From Locusta migratoria (Eukaryota; Arthropoda; Insecta; Orthoptera; Acrididae), in contig CM048753.1 in the NCBI GenBank assembly GCA_026315105.1, positions 72,135,047 to 72,199,046 of the forward strand: a stretch of 64,000 nt of DNA, read 5' to 3'. The notes under the pieces are model-generated. The model had not been told where the DNA came from. It saw only the letters and a program-made list of their open reading frames with translations, and made no database searches. A program made the translations under genes and the position numbers. This document shows positions 32,341 to 42,893 of the stretch, piece after piece. Positions within the stretch are counted from its first letter, which is position 1, and the number at the start of each line of letters is the position of its first letter.

Positions 32341-33547
32341 AGGTAAAACCAGGACCAAAAATTTCCGTGAGTAACCAAACAAAATGTAATATGTTTTCTT
32401 AACGAACTGTTTCGATCCACATATCAAAACAAATTGTAAATAACTATCATTAGAGACCGCTGAAGATAAACGAAACGCTTCTCTTATTTGTAGTTGCATG
32501 GACGGACAAACATCCCCATTATAATTTTACTAGCTTAAACCGGCGGCTCCTCTCGCGTGTTCGTAGGTCAAATCACACGTAAAAATACACTCGTTTCGAA
32601 GAATCCAATCACGAAATTCACCAATCACAGATCGATGACATGATGTAATGCGCCAAATTCCAAATCAATGTTTTTTAAGAGATGTATTAAAAGAAATTTC
32701 TTTCTTACTGCTTTATTTATTTATTCTTTTATTTCCTTATTCGTATGGTTATCCTTACAGAGAAAGAGTTGAAGACATTGTAGCACGCACAGACCAAAGA
32801 TATGGTCTGTGGCATCACGTTTCGCTGTATGTAACCTCCTTGCTATAGAGTCGCAAACGCCATCGCTGGACTTCAGAACGATTTTTTTTTTTTATAATTT
32901 GACGACTTTCAACCATCATATTTTCCACCCCTTATAGCTATCGGCACCACCATATCTTCCACCCCCTTATAGCAATCGGCATGGAACTGCTATGGTGTAC
33001 AACTGGAGATTTCTGACAACAATTACATACAGATCGTTCGTTTGCGTTCTGTAGTTTTCGCTGCAGAGCGAAATATTAACACACACACGCGCGTAGAATT
33101 TTATCTACACTGATAACTTTCCATCCCAATATATTGCACCCTTTTATCATTATCAACCCTCAAGCAACAATGCAACCAATAAAACCATTTTCAAAGAGTA
33201 AATATAATTTTCAAAGAGTAAATATTGTTCCGCATTTCGCGTTATATTCTTCAAATTACTAAGTATCTATCAGATCGCTATAAAACCGTGCCTAAAACCT
33301 TCATCAGGTATAAATTAGTAACTGCACAAATATTTAAGTCTCTGCGTCTTGTCGTTCGGACGTTCACAGACATTCACATTAATATATATATAGCTATCCG
33401 GTCGCCATAAAACCGTGCCTAAAGCCTTCCCCGGGTAGACATTAGTAACTGTACAAATTTTTAGCTCTTTATGACTTGCAGTTTAGACGTGACAAACGTA
33501 CACCCAACAGACATTCACTTTTATAGATAAATAACAACGTCATGGCG
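32341..33547. other. Non-coding, small tandem and dispersed repeats
   Basis: A ~38-base unit (ATATTTTCCACCCCTTATAG) is doubled at about 32918-32982, and TTTTCAAAGAGTAAATAT is doubled at 33189-33228. CCGTGCCTAAAACCTTCATC (33287) recurs as CCGTGCCTAAAGCCTTCCCC (33413). That pair, with the trailing ATTCACTTTTATAGATAAAT, looks like an RTE-type 3' UTR remnant. Confidence 0.5.
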
Positions 33548-34168
33548 ACACAAATGAAGAGTTTATTGAATGGCTATCTGGTTTACAGGTGGAGCACACT
33601 TCCAACTGAATGGATACGTGAATAAGCAGAACTGGCGATTTTGGGGTTCCGAAAAGCCACATTGGTGTGAAGCGAAACCCCTGTATTCTCCTAAAGTTAC
33701 TGTGTGGGCTGTAGTATGCAGCAGAGGCATTATCGGCCCTTTTTTCATTCGAGAAACGGTCACTGGTGCACGTTACGTTGCAATGTTGGAACAGTTTGTC
33801 GCCACACAGCATGCGTTAGAGGATCGACCAGGTATTGAATGGTTTATGCAAGATGAAGCCCGACCACATGAGACCGAACAAGTGTTTCGCTTTCTTGAGG
33901 AATGCTTCGGGAATCGAGTATTGCTTTGAAATATCCCAAATTTACTGGTGCAGTCATGGATTGGCCTCCATATTCGCCGGATTTGACTCCCTGTGCCTTT
34001 TTTTTGTGGGTCACAGTGAAAGACACGGTCTACCCGAAGCATCCCGCCACGCTGGACGAGCTTGAATCGGGGATCTCTGTGGCATGTGAATCCATTTCGG
34101 TTGAGCCACTACGAAATGTGATGGCGAATTTCATTCTTCGTTTGCGCCACCTCTGTAGTGCCAATGGT
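33548..34168 (+). pseudogene. mariner-type transposase, catalytic region, dead
   Basis: Blocks are AHFQLNGYVNKQNWRFWGSE, KVTVWAVVCSRGIIGPFF, WFMQDEARPHETEQVFRFLE, a frameshift near 33925, then VMDWPPYSPDLTPCAFFLW and RNVMANFILRLRHLCSANGE. The first Asp (usually DEAHF) reads GGAHF and the third (PCDFF) reads PCAFF, so two of three catalytic residues are lost. It is 5'-truncated. The 3' UTR continues into the duplicated segment. The same family as 61450-61978. Confidence 0.8.
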
Positions 34169-34344
34169 GAACATTTTGAAAACATTGTGATGTGATTGTT
34201 TGCAAAGAGTGTTTTCATACGATTATTTCACTTATGTATGCTGATATGAGCTGTACAGCGTACAGCGCCATCTGTTAGCAGCTTTTGTAACTATTATTTG
34301 AAACTGCTGCATAAACTTCTTACAGCTTTCACAATAAACATACC

Positions 34345-34545
34345 GCCGACCGCGGTGGCCGAGGGGACTGAGGCGCTTCAGTCACGGTCTGCACGGCCAC
34401 TACCGTCGGGGGTTCGAATCCCCCCTCGGACATGGATATTTGTGGTGTCCTTAGTGTTAGCTAGTTCATAAGTAGTTTGTAAGTTTAGGGACAGATGACC
34501 CCGTAGTTAAGTCCCATAAGCTATACAAACATTTGATTTGATTTT
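34345..34545 (+). mobile_element. tRNA-Leu-like SINE, family B (duplicated copy)
   Basis: The left flank is AATAAACATACC (34333-34344). The right flank is not the duplication but the start of repeat unit 2, as expected if this copy arose by segmental duplication rather than insertion. Confidence 0.9.
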
Positions 34546-34721
34546 GAACATTTTGCAAACATTGTGATGTGATTGTTTGCAAAGAGTGTTTTCATACGAT
34601 TATTCCACTTATGTATGCTGATATGAGCTGTACAGCGTACAGCGCCATCTGTTAGCAGCTTTTGTAACTATTATTTGAAACTGCTGCATAAACTTCTTAC
34701 AGCTTTCACAATAAACATACC

Positions 34722-34920
34722 ACCGACCGCGGTGGCCGAGGGGACTGAGGCGCTTCAGTCACTGTCTGCACGGCCACTACCGTCGGGGGTTCGAATCCCC
34801 CCTCGGGCATGGATATTTCTGCCGTCCATAGTATAAGCTAGTTTGTAAGTAGTTTGTAAGTTTAGGGACTGACGACCCCGTAGTTAAGTCCCATAAACTA
34901 TACAAACAATTGAACATTTG
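34722..34920 (+). mobile_element. tRNA-Leu-like SINE, family B
   Basis: The target duplication AATAAACATACC is at 34710-34721 and 34921-34932. The empty site sequence is seen at ~61885 in the other mariner copy. Confidence 0.93.
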
Positions 34921-35336
34921 AATAAACATACCGTTTACTGCATTCCTCTATCGATCTGTTTTCGAGATATGTTGTTTTCGACAGTTCAGCTCGGGTTTAT
35001 TTGAATCGTAATTCGAACGTTTCCTGGGATTTCCCGAACCGTGACGTAAATTGTTCGAACGGTTCGAGTCGTGCTGAAACCCAGCTCTACCTGTGGCTGT
35101 TTGGCTTGTGCGTTCTTCGACTCTCACACGGCTTTTAATCGCCGGTGAATAGCTTCCAGGTCCGTGAATGCACCAGGTGGCGCGGGTGGGAGAGTAGAAG
35201 TGGGGAGGTGTGAAAAACAGAGGGGCAGCGATGGGCAATTATTTAAATGGCGGCCGGTAAGAGAAGAGAGGACCGGGCCGGAAATTAAACCGAGCCCAGA
35301 AACAAACAGCGGCAGTAAAACAGCGAGCCAGGAGCG

Positions 35337-35422
35337 ATGGCGATCAGGCGCTTCAGGCTGGACTCGCAGCCCCGCTGGAGGCTGGTCCATTACTGCTCTC
35401 CTCTGGAGCTGCAACTCGGCAG
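35337..35422 (+). CDS. Tentative first coding exon in a CpG-rich stretch
   Basis: In a GC/CpG-rich block (about 35100-35425) an ATG at 35337 opens MAIRRFRLDSQPRWRLVHYC, continuing SPLELQLG, up to CGGCAG|GTCGAT at 35422/35423, a possible donor. An AT-poor leader precedes it. I recognise no family, and no downstream exon can be linked because LINE sequence follows at once. It may equally be the CpG-rich leader of an old retroelement. Confidence 0.25.
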
Positions 35423-35428
35423 GTCGAT

Positions 35429-36375
35429 TACCGTGAGTTGCGCTAAATTAGAATTCTATGGTGTCACGGGAAATGCTGCAAAATGGTATACTTCGTACCT
35501 CACTAACAGGAAACAGAGGGTGTCAGTGCAAGTGACTAGTGAATTAAGCCAACAGTCATCATCGGATTAGGGGGAAAAAAATTTACCTGTGATGTCCCAC
35601 AAGGTTCCATCTTAGGGCCATTGCTTTTTCTCGTGTACATTAATGACCTCTCATCAGTTACACTACCAGAAGCAGATTTCTTTTTGTTTGCAGATGATAA
35701 GAGTATTGCAATAAAAATACGAGCTTATGGAATACATTCACAGATTTGTGACTGGCTGGCTTACCGTGAGTTGCGCTAAATTAGAATTCTATGGTGTCAC
35801 GGGAAATGCTGCAAAATGGTATACTTCGTACCTCACTAACAGGAAACAGAGAGTGTCAGTGCAAGTGACTGGTGAATTAAGCCAACAGTCATCATCGGAT
35901 TAGGGGGGAAAAAAAATTACGTGTGGTGTCCCACAAGGTTCAATCTTAGGGCCATTGCTTTTTCTCGTGTACATTAATGACCTCTCATCAGTTACACTAC
36001 TAGAAGCAGATTTCGTTTTGTTTGCAGATGATAAGAGTATTGCAATAAAAATACGAGCTTATGGAATAGATTCACAGATTTGTGACTGGCTGGCTTACCG
36101 TGAGTTGCGCTAAATTAGAATCCTATGGTGTCACGGGAAATGCTGCAAAATGGTATACTTCGTACCTCACTAACAGGAAACAGAGAGTGTCAGTGCAAGT
36201 GACTGGTGAATTAAGCCAACAGTCATCATCGGATTAGGGGAAAAAAAATTGACGTGTGGTGTCCCACAAGGTTCCATCTTAGGGCCATTGCTTTTTCTCG
36301 TGTACATTAATGACCTCTCATCATTTACACTACCAGAGGCAGAGTTCGTTTTGTTTGCAATTGATACAAATCAAT
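35429..36375 (+). repeat. Three-unit tandem array of a LINE RT fragment
   Basis: Units begin TACCGTGAGTTGCGCTAAAT at 35429, 35762 and 36096 (period 333-334). Each encodes a decayed piece: VTGNAAKWYTSYLTNRKQRV, GVPQGSILGPLLFLVYINDL, FADD-like, then IKIRAYGI...QICDWL. The third unit is truncated at ~36365. The related single copy at 38896 continues into a longer LINE. Confidence 0.9.
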
Positions 36376-36439
36376 GTACATATTTAAAAATCGCACTGAC
36401 GTGTTTTACAGCCCACTTTAGATTTGTAGTTTTATAAGC

Positions 36440-36770
36440 TTTTGCAGTGCGCCTCGGTTGCACAGTGGTAGAGTGCGTGACTACAAATCCAAAGGTCGCG
36501 GTTTCGATTCTCGCCAGGTCCTAGGATTTTTATCTGTCATTTTCCACTTCTTTCACCTCTGGTAGTATTGCTCATGTGAAAAATACCGAGTAGCACCATG
36601 GTTCGGAACCCACGTTAAACTGTAGGTCCCCCTATAACTGGCTGGGTAAGTCAGTTCTCGAAGGTCGGATGAAGGCAACGGCATACCACCTCCAAACAGG
36701 ACCACGCCAAGTAAAACACTGTGGTGTTCAAACCAATCTTCGTATTGTTGACTGCTTTTTTTAAGCTTTT
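36440..36770 (+). mobile_element. tRNA-derived SINE, family D
   Basis: The head GCCTCGGTTGCACAGTGGTAG (A-box) with GGTTTCGATTC (B-box) at ~36505 is followed by a non-tRNA body ending CCTCCAAACAGGACCACGCC and AAACACTGTGGTGTTC. The anticodon arm does not fold well, so it is a SINE rather than a tRNA gene. Confidence 0.6.
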
Positions 36771-36859
36771 GCAAACATTTTGGACCAAAATAATAATGTA
36801 AACAATAAAAAATTAATTAATAAGAGTGTTTGAAACCCTTTAAGGAAAAAATGTTTTAG

Positions 36860-36928
36860 GTAGGGGCGGATTTTGAACCATTGACCTTCAGCGTCACAGT
36901 CCAACGCATTGCCCACTATGCTAGGGCC
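36860..36928 (-). repeat. tRNA-like sequence (SINE head or tRNA pseudogene)
   Basis: On the minus strand GGCCCTAGCATAGTGGGCAA and GGTTCAAAATCC give A- and B-box-like motifs with a GTG-containing anticodon loop. The acceptor arm is imperfect. Only one copy is seen, so its class is open. Confidence 0.45.
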
Positions 36929-36999
36929 AACACTTAGAAATTTCGTTACTTAATCTCATACTATTGATGGCCGTTGTTAACTGATGCTAATATGGCGTT

Positions 37000-37779
37000 T
37001 GTAGACACTATATTATCATTTATCGTACGAAGAACGACGTGTTTTTGTTAATTCTTCAGTGCGCCATTGCTTTGAAATGACAATGTGTAAGTTAAAATAA
37101 GAAAATCATCAAATACGCAACGCAATATGGCTTATGCCAGAGAGAGTTCTGGGCGAGGAATGTCACATGACATCTGCGAATGGCTGGTTTTCGTTAATTC
37201 AATGGAGGGTGTTAAAACTGTTTGAAAATATCTCTCAAACGATACGAGATATGAAAAAAAACATAAGGGAACAAAGCTGTAGAGAATCTCGTCCTCTACA
37301 AATTCGGTTATTCAGTTTTAGCGTCAGATGAACGGTTTATATGCAATTAAAATTACATTACAAACGTCACTTTTGGCATTACTACCGTATTTTTTTGTCC
37401 GAATAATTTGAAAATGCGATGTTCTGGTCTCTGTCGGCCTACAATTATGTCTGTAAAATTTGGTGTTGATCGGTTGATGGGTTCGTCTTGAAAACGGGGA
37501 ACACGTTACGGACAGACAGACGGACAGACAGACAGAAACAAATACATTCCAAAATCGGCGTTATTTTTGCAAATATGTCTGAAACGATACGAGATATGAA
37601 AAAAAAATAACAGAGCAAAGTTGTAGAGAATTTTCTCCTCTACAAATTCGTTTATTCAATTTTCGTGTCAGGTGAATGGTTAAGCCGTTATTTTTATTTA
37701 AATTTCGAGCTGTCAAAAAACGATCGCAAAGGCCCACTTTTAGTGTTACTACCGTAACCTAAAGTGGGCCAAAAATGGA
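37000..37779. repeat. Degenerate direct repeats and GACA-rich tail
   Basis: ACGATACGAGATATGAAAAA occurs near 37236 and again near 37575, each followed by GTAGAGAAT...CCTCTACAAATTCG...TTATTCA. Between them, 37400-37550 reads TTGGTGTTGATCGGTTGATG and (GACA)n, a tail type found at RTE-like LINE 3' ends. No coding seen. Confidence 0.5.
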
Positions 37780-38540
37780 ACGTGGGACGTGTGTCCGTAT
37801 GTTTCTCTTGGTAGCCAAAATTATTCACTGCAGACCAATGGCGGTTATGCATGAGAGTAGCCTTTAGGTTGGCGGTGTGCACTATGGTGTTTTGGTCGCG
37901 GTGTGTGGCGGCGGGTGAGTGTGGCGAACAAAAGTCCCTAACATGTGGAGCAATAAGACGACCAACAGAGGCTCAAAGATAGAAAGACTCAAAGATAAAA
38001 CACAGGCATACATTAACCGAGCATTAACTACACTAACAATACACCAATGATCTCAATATAAACACTGGAAAGACAACTGTAGTGCTTAGGATCGAAATAC
38101 TGACAACTGGATTAGCAGTTCCGTGTCGATAGCTTTAAGAGGGTAGACGATATAGTAGTTGAAAGTCGTCGGCTTATATAAAATTCGCACTGAAGACGAG
38201 CGATGAATTTTGACACTATAATAGCAAAGAGGTTATATACAGCGAAACGCCATGCACATTCTTTAGCTGTTTTTCTGCAGCAAGCATACGAATAAACAAA
38301 AATAAGCGCATATTGCGTAAGAAAGAAATTTCACGTTCTCGATCCGTTTCTAAAAGTCAGAAAACGGCGCTGAAAAGTGAATCTTCAGACGATAGAAACC
38401 AGAAATTTGTAGACGTTGTTTATCTTACACTGTAGGCATCGGCGAATTATCGATATACTTATCCCTAGGTGTGTGAAATAGGGGATGAACGGTTTTTTGA
38501 AAATACGTTGCTATTCAGGCAATTTTGAAGAAGATATACA
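37780..38540 (+). mobile_element. Helitron 5' region, second copy
   Basis: GGAACGTGGGACGTGTGTCC and ~750 following bases are collinear with 5075-5560 plus 6553-6890. The uninterrupted site at ~38240 (GAAACGCCATGCACATTC) shows the pre-insertion state for the transposon at 5563. The copy lacks the 3' hairpin end. Confidence 0.7.
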
Positions 38541-38895
38541 AAACTTCGGATTTAGATTTCGGATTGGAATTTTAAAAACACGAGTTTCGATATTTTTGGA
38601 AATTCAACCATTAAGCGGGTGAAATAAGGGAAAATCTTTTAAGAGTGCTACTAAGACTATTTTGATGCTGGAAATGTAAAAATTTGTGTTTGGAACTATG
38701 GTCAAATTTTTTTTTTAAATGCGTTTCGGGATGTTTTGAATATTGACAAAAATGGTGCAATAGGGAGGGGCAAGTTGTATCAAAATACTTGATTAAGAAA
38801 GCATTTTTAAAGCTAAATCTATAAAACTTTATATTTAGAAGTAGAAACAACCAATGCAAACCATCTAGTCTACGCGTGCGAAGAAGTGGGAATTT
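38541..38895. other. No recognised feature
   Basis: AT-rich sequence between the Helitron-like segment and the LINE. The 108-codon minus-strand frame here has no family resemblance. Confidence 0.5.
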
Positions 38896-40170
38896 AGTCT
38901 CGGGAAATGCTGCAAAATGGTTCAAGTTGTACCTCACTAACAGGAAACAGAGGGTGTCAGTGCAAGTGACTAGTGAATTAAGCCAACAGTCAAACAGTCA
39001 TCACCGGATTGGGGGAAAAAATTACATGTGGTGTCCCACAAGGATCCATCTTAGGGCCATTGCTTTTTATTGTGTACATTAATGACCTCTCATCAGTTAC
39101 ACTACCAGAGGCAGAGTTCGTTTTGTTTCCAGATGATAAGAGTATTGCAATAAAAATACGAGCTTATGGAATAGGTTTACAGATTTGTGACTGGCTGGAA
39201 GACTTCCTAACTAATAGAACGAAGTACGTTGTTCTCGACAGCGAGTGTTCATCAGAGACGAGTGTATCGTCAGGCGTGTCCCAGGGGAGTGTGATAGGAC
39301 CGGTATTATTTTCTATCTATATAAATGATCTGATGGACAGACTGAGTTATAATTTGCGGCTGTTTGGTGATGATGCTGTGGTTATGGGAGGGTGTCATCT
39401 GTAACTGACTGTAATAGCATACAAGATGACGTAGACAAAATTGCTAGTTGGTGCGAAGAATGGCAGCTAGCTCTCAATGTAGAAAAAAGTAAGGTGATGC
39501 ACATCAGTAGGAAAAACAATCCCATAATGTTCGAATACAGCATTAGTAGTGAGCTTCTTGATGCTGTCACGTCGTCAAAATATCTCGGAGTAACATTGCA
39601 GAGCGATAGGAAATGGAACGAACATGTAAGGACAGTTGTGAGTAAGGCGGACAGCCGACTTCAGTTTATTGGGAGAATTTTGGTAAGATGCACTTCACCT
39701 GTAAAGGAGACCACGTATAAAACGCTTGTACAACCACGTCTTGAGTATTGCTCAAGTGTTTGGGACCCGCAGCAGATAAGTTTAAAGGAAGACATAGAGG
39801 TGGTTCAGAGGCGAGCAGCTAGATTTGTTACCGGTAGGTTCGACCAATGCGCGAGTGTCACGGAAATGCTCCGGCAACTCAATTGGGGAGCGCTAGAAGA
39901 AACACGACGTTCTTTTCGTGAATTTCTGTTAAGTAAATTTACAGGGCCGGAATTTGAAGCTGAGTGTAGTACGATCTTGCTGCCGCCTACTTACATTTCG
40001 CGTAAAGATCAGAATGACAAGATAAGAGAAATTATGGCTCTTACGGAGGCATATAGGCATTCTTTTTTTCCTCGTCCTATTTGGGAGTGGAATAGGGAAG
40101 GAAATGCCTAGTAGTGGTACAGTGTACCCTCCGCCACGCACCTTACGGTGAATTGCGGAGTATGCATGTA
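38896..40170 (+). pseudogene. Chimeric CR1-like LINE with two RT 'PQGS' blocks
   Basis: The first half has GNAAKWFKLYLTNRKQRVSV, GVPQGSILGPLLFIVYINDL and a decayed DD motif. At about 39155 it runs without a break into a second RT segment: IRAYGIGLQICDWLEDFLTN, GVSQGSVIGPVLFSIYINDL and GDDAVV. A frameshift near 39400 follows. Then come CEEWQLALNVEKSKVMHISR, FIGRILVRC, LEYCSSVWDPQQISL and IWEWNREGNA (40111). The end is the GTAGATGTAG tail at 40170. Having the same RT motif twice cannot give a normal enzyme. Confidence 0.85.
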
Positions 40171-40378
40171 GATGTAGATCCGGTGTATGGCGGGGGGAGG
40201 TTTTTCCGAAGCCGTAGTACTTCAGCCTTCACTCTTCATTCTGGCTACGACGACTGTGGAAGTGAGTACTCCGCCGGATCGTAATGTGCACTAAAACGAA
40301 CTCATGTATGGAGAGGCATCGGATTACTGTTGATAAGTACCACGTGGTGTGCGAGCATGCCGAATTTCATAATATTTG

Positions 40379-40706
40379 TTGTTGTTGTGTTCTTCAGTCC
40401 GGAGACTGGTTTGAAGCAGCTCTCCACCCTACTCTATCCTGAGCAAGCCTTTTCATCTCCTCATAAGAACGACAACCCACATCCACTTGAATCTGCTTAC
40501 TATACGCGTCTCTTGGTCTCCCTCTGCGATTTTTACCCCACACACTTCCCTCCATTGCTAAATTTACGATTCCCTGATGTCTAAGAATGTGTCCTACCAA
40601 GCGATCTCTTCTTTTGGTCAGGGTATGCCAAATATTACTTTTCTCACCAATTCTGTTCAGCACCTCTTCATTAGTTATGCGATCTACCCACCTAATCTTC
40701 AGCATT
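40379..40706 (-). pseudogene. RTE LINE 3' end, short
   Basis: A minus-strand frame of 103 codons runs MLKIRWVDRITNEEVLNRIG to RAASNQSPD. TTCATAA(T/C)ATTT flanks it near 40367 and 40707 as a target duplication. It is an intact but very short 3' piece. Confidence 0.85.
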
Positions 40707-41124
40707 CATAACATTTACAAACAGCAATTAATTTAGAATAAGCAAGTAAAGCACGCGTTAGAATTCGTATAGAAGAAAACTAGTATTAACTAAAGCATGA
40801 CTGAAGGCCGAAGTAACGACCGTTACGAAAGCACGTTGTGCAATTGGTCATACAAGATAGGATGGACAGAGTCAAACAAGAAAAATATTTAGCGTACTTG
40901 CGGATACAGTAACGACGAGAAAAGTCAGTTAAAAACATAAGGAAATTCAAACACACCAAGTTTACACAAAGGCTGAAGGCCACACATGTGTTTTCTAACC
41001 GGACACACAATCATCACTGGAATGAAAATAATCAATTTACACTGATCAATTTATACTAATTACACTGATTACTTCTGTGAAGTTTGAAAAGTAGGAGACG
41101 ACGTACTGGCGGAAGTAAAGTTGT

Positions 41125-41285
41125 GAGGCGGCATCGTGAGTCGTGTCGGGATAGCACAGTCGGTAGTGCGCTTGCCCGCGAAAGGCAAAGGTCCCAGGTT
41201 CGAGTCCCGGTTTCGGCACACAATTTTAATCTGCCAGGAAGTTTCATATCAGCACACTCCGCTGCAGAGTGAAGTTTCATTCTGG
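41125..41285 (+). mobile_element. tRNA-derived SINE, family E
   Basis: GTCGGGATAGCACAGTCGGTAG (A-box) and GGTTCGAGTCCCGG (B-box) form a tRNA-like head. Its anticodon stem is TTGCC/GGCAA with loop CGCGAAA. The body reads CTGCCAGGAAGTTTCATATC and CTCCGCTGCAGAGTGAAG. Only one copy occurs in this window. Confidence 0.7.
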
Positions 41286-42486
41286 AATTTACACTGAATT
41301 TACTCGAGTTCAGTAAAATAAGAAACACTTCGCCTCACATAGCGAAAGAATTACTCAAGAAAACTATCACTGAAAAACCAAGACTGCCTGATCACAAAGA
41401 AAGCAAAGTTCTAACAGCATGCCTTCCCGTCAGCATGATTCGACGGAGTACTCACTTCCACAGTCGTCGAAGCCAGAATGAGAGCAGGGTGGTGAAACTC
41501 ATTTGAGGATTTCCGGTAACACGATGTTGGTTCGCTGCCAGGCCACATGGAGCGCTGCGAGCGTTGCGATTTTTCTTCTCGCTTTCCTATTGGATGATTT
41601 ACGCTTTGCAGTCCTCCATACTTGTTTTGATTCGTAGGTGGTGTTCTGTGCTGAGCTTCTACAGCAACGTCTTCCTAATTGCGATCTTCTGTGTGCATTT
41701 TGTGAGTTTCATAAATTTCATTTATTTGAACTATACAGAATTTCCATTTCATATGACTGAAGATGCATAAGTAGTAATCAACAGAAATAAAAATAAATTG
41801 GTTTTTGTAGACCTTACAGCAGGCCTACATTCTTGTTCGCAGGACAGTGTATATGGCTGTAAAATTATTTATTTGTACAACCTACTATTCCTCTTTTGGT
41901 CACATGAGTGGATATAATTGCGCCTTAGCGTATGTGAAAACTGAAAAAATCATTTACATAGATGCATGCAATATCAGATGATTTTTAGTCTGACATGCGC
42001 AAAATCACATTTATTTCCATGTTATAACGCCACATGGCGAAAATCGCAGTGCCGAGTTTTAGAAACAAACAATTTTATGGTCAAAAAGATTACCACGACA
42101 TCAGTTACGAAGATTGGCCGACTGTAAACAACAGCCACAAGCAATTAATGTTAGTTTTTTTATTTAAATTTCTCGTATATATTACTTTGCAAGGTCTCAA
42201 AAACCTTTTTATGAGGTCCACCCTCGAAGAATAAATGATCAATACTGTTATCTAACACCAATATAACGTTTTCTCATTCGTGTATTTAGAAGAAAACATA
42301 CGGATTTTCGCGCCACATTTTTCGGATTGAAAGTTCACTGCCAGGCCACTAGTAGCGCTGCTGTCGTTCTGTGTTTCCGTGTGACAACATGGTCTTTGCA
42401 CTTGTATTCTTTTTGGTGTTCTGTGGAATGAGAGTGAAGAGTGTAGCTCTAAGGCCTCGGAAAAACCTCCCCCCGCCACACACCGG

Positions 42487-42893
42487 ATGTAGAGCGCGCT
42501 AAAATCGACGCAGAGTGCGTTCAGAGACTAGTGATTACCAACCCTTGTTACCTGGCCAAGACAATTCCCTCTACATCCGCTCCCAGAGAGATCTCCCCGT
42601 CACCTCTTTCGTCCAAGATTAGGTTGGCACCACTATAAGAACACGACCACATCGCCACCTTGCCAAGTAAGCTTGTCTCTGGCCAGCCAGCAGACGCCAG
42701 TGCAGACGACAAACGAAGCCATGCTTTCTGAACTGCAGCAAAACGAGGCGGCGACTGTAAGCCATTGCGAAGCAGTCATTCAATATTAAGATCACACATT
42801 CACATTCACATGAACACACAAGTTCAATCAGTAGGGTGGAAACATATATAAATATGGGGCGAACATATATAAACTCGGGGCATTGATCATTAA
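42487..42893. other. Unassigned flank, possibly LTR-like
   Basis: GC-balanced sequence with a TATA-like ACTATAAGAAC at ~42631. It lies between the inverted-repeat element and the RTE insertion. No ends or duplications could be defined. Confidence 0.35.

Larger units (their letters stand above)
34169..34922 (+). repeat. 377-bp tandem segmental duplication (mariner 3' UTR + SINE)
   Basis: Unit 1 (34169-34545) and unit 2 (34546-34922) both contain the mariner 3' UTR followed by a SINE. The junctions carry the shared word GAACATTTT/GAACATTTG, present both in the mariner end and at the SINE 3' end. This suggests recombination at microhomology. Confidence 0.9.
40180..42486. mobile_element. Inverted-repeat DNA transposon, 8-bp target duplication
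   Basis: Flanks are ATGTAGAT (40172-40179) and ATGTAGAG (42487-42494). The ends are CCGGTGTATGGCGGGGGGAG at 40180 and its complement ending at 42486, extending ~65 bases. Another inverted partner of 40236-40282 (GACGACTGTGGAAGTGAGTA) lies at ~41425-41475, and GCTGCCAGGCCAC occurs directly at 41536 and 42341. So two related ends are nested or duplicated. No transposase is found. It inserted into the ATGTAG tail of the LINE. Confidence 0.7.

Noticed and set aside
35337..35422. Confident host first exon
   Set aside because: The ATG, GC-rich leader and donor-like end are suggestive, but there is no recognisable protein family and no linkable next exon. Kept only as a low-confidence entry.
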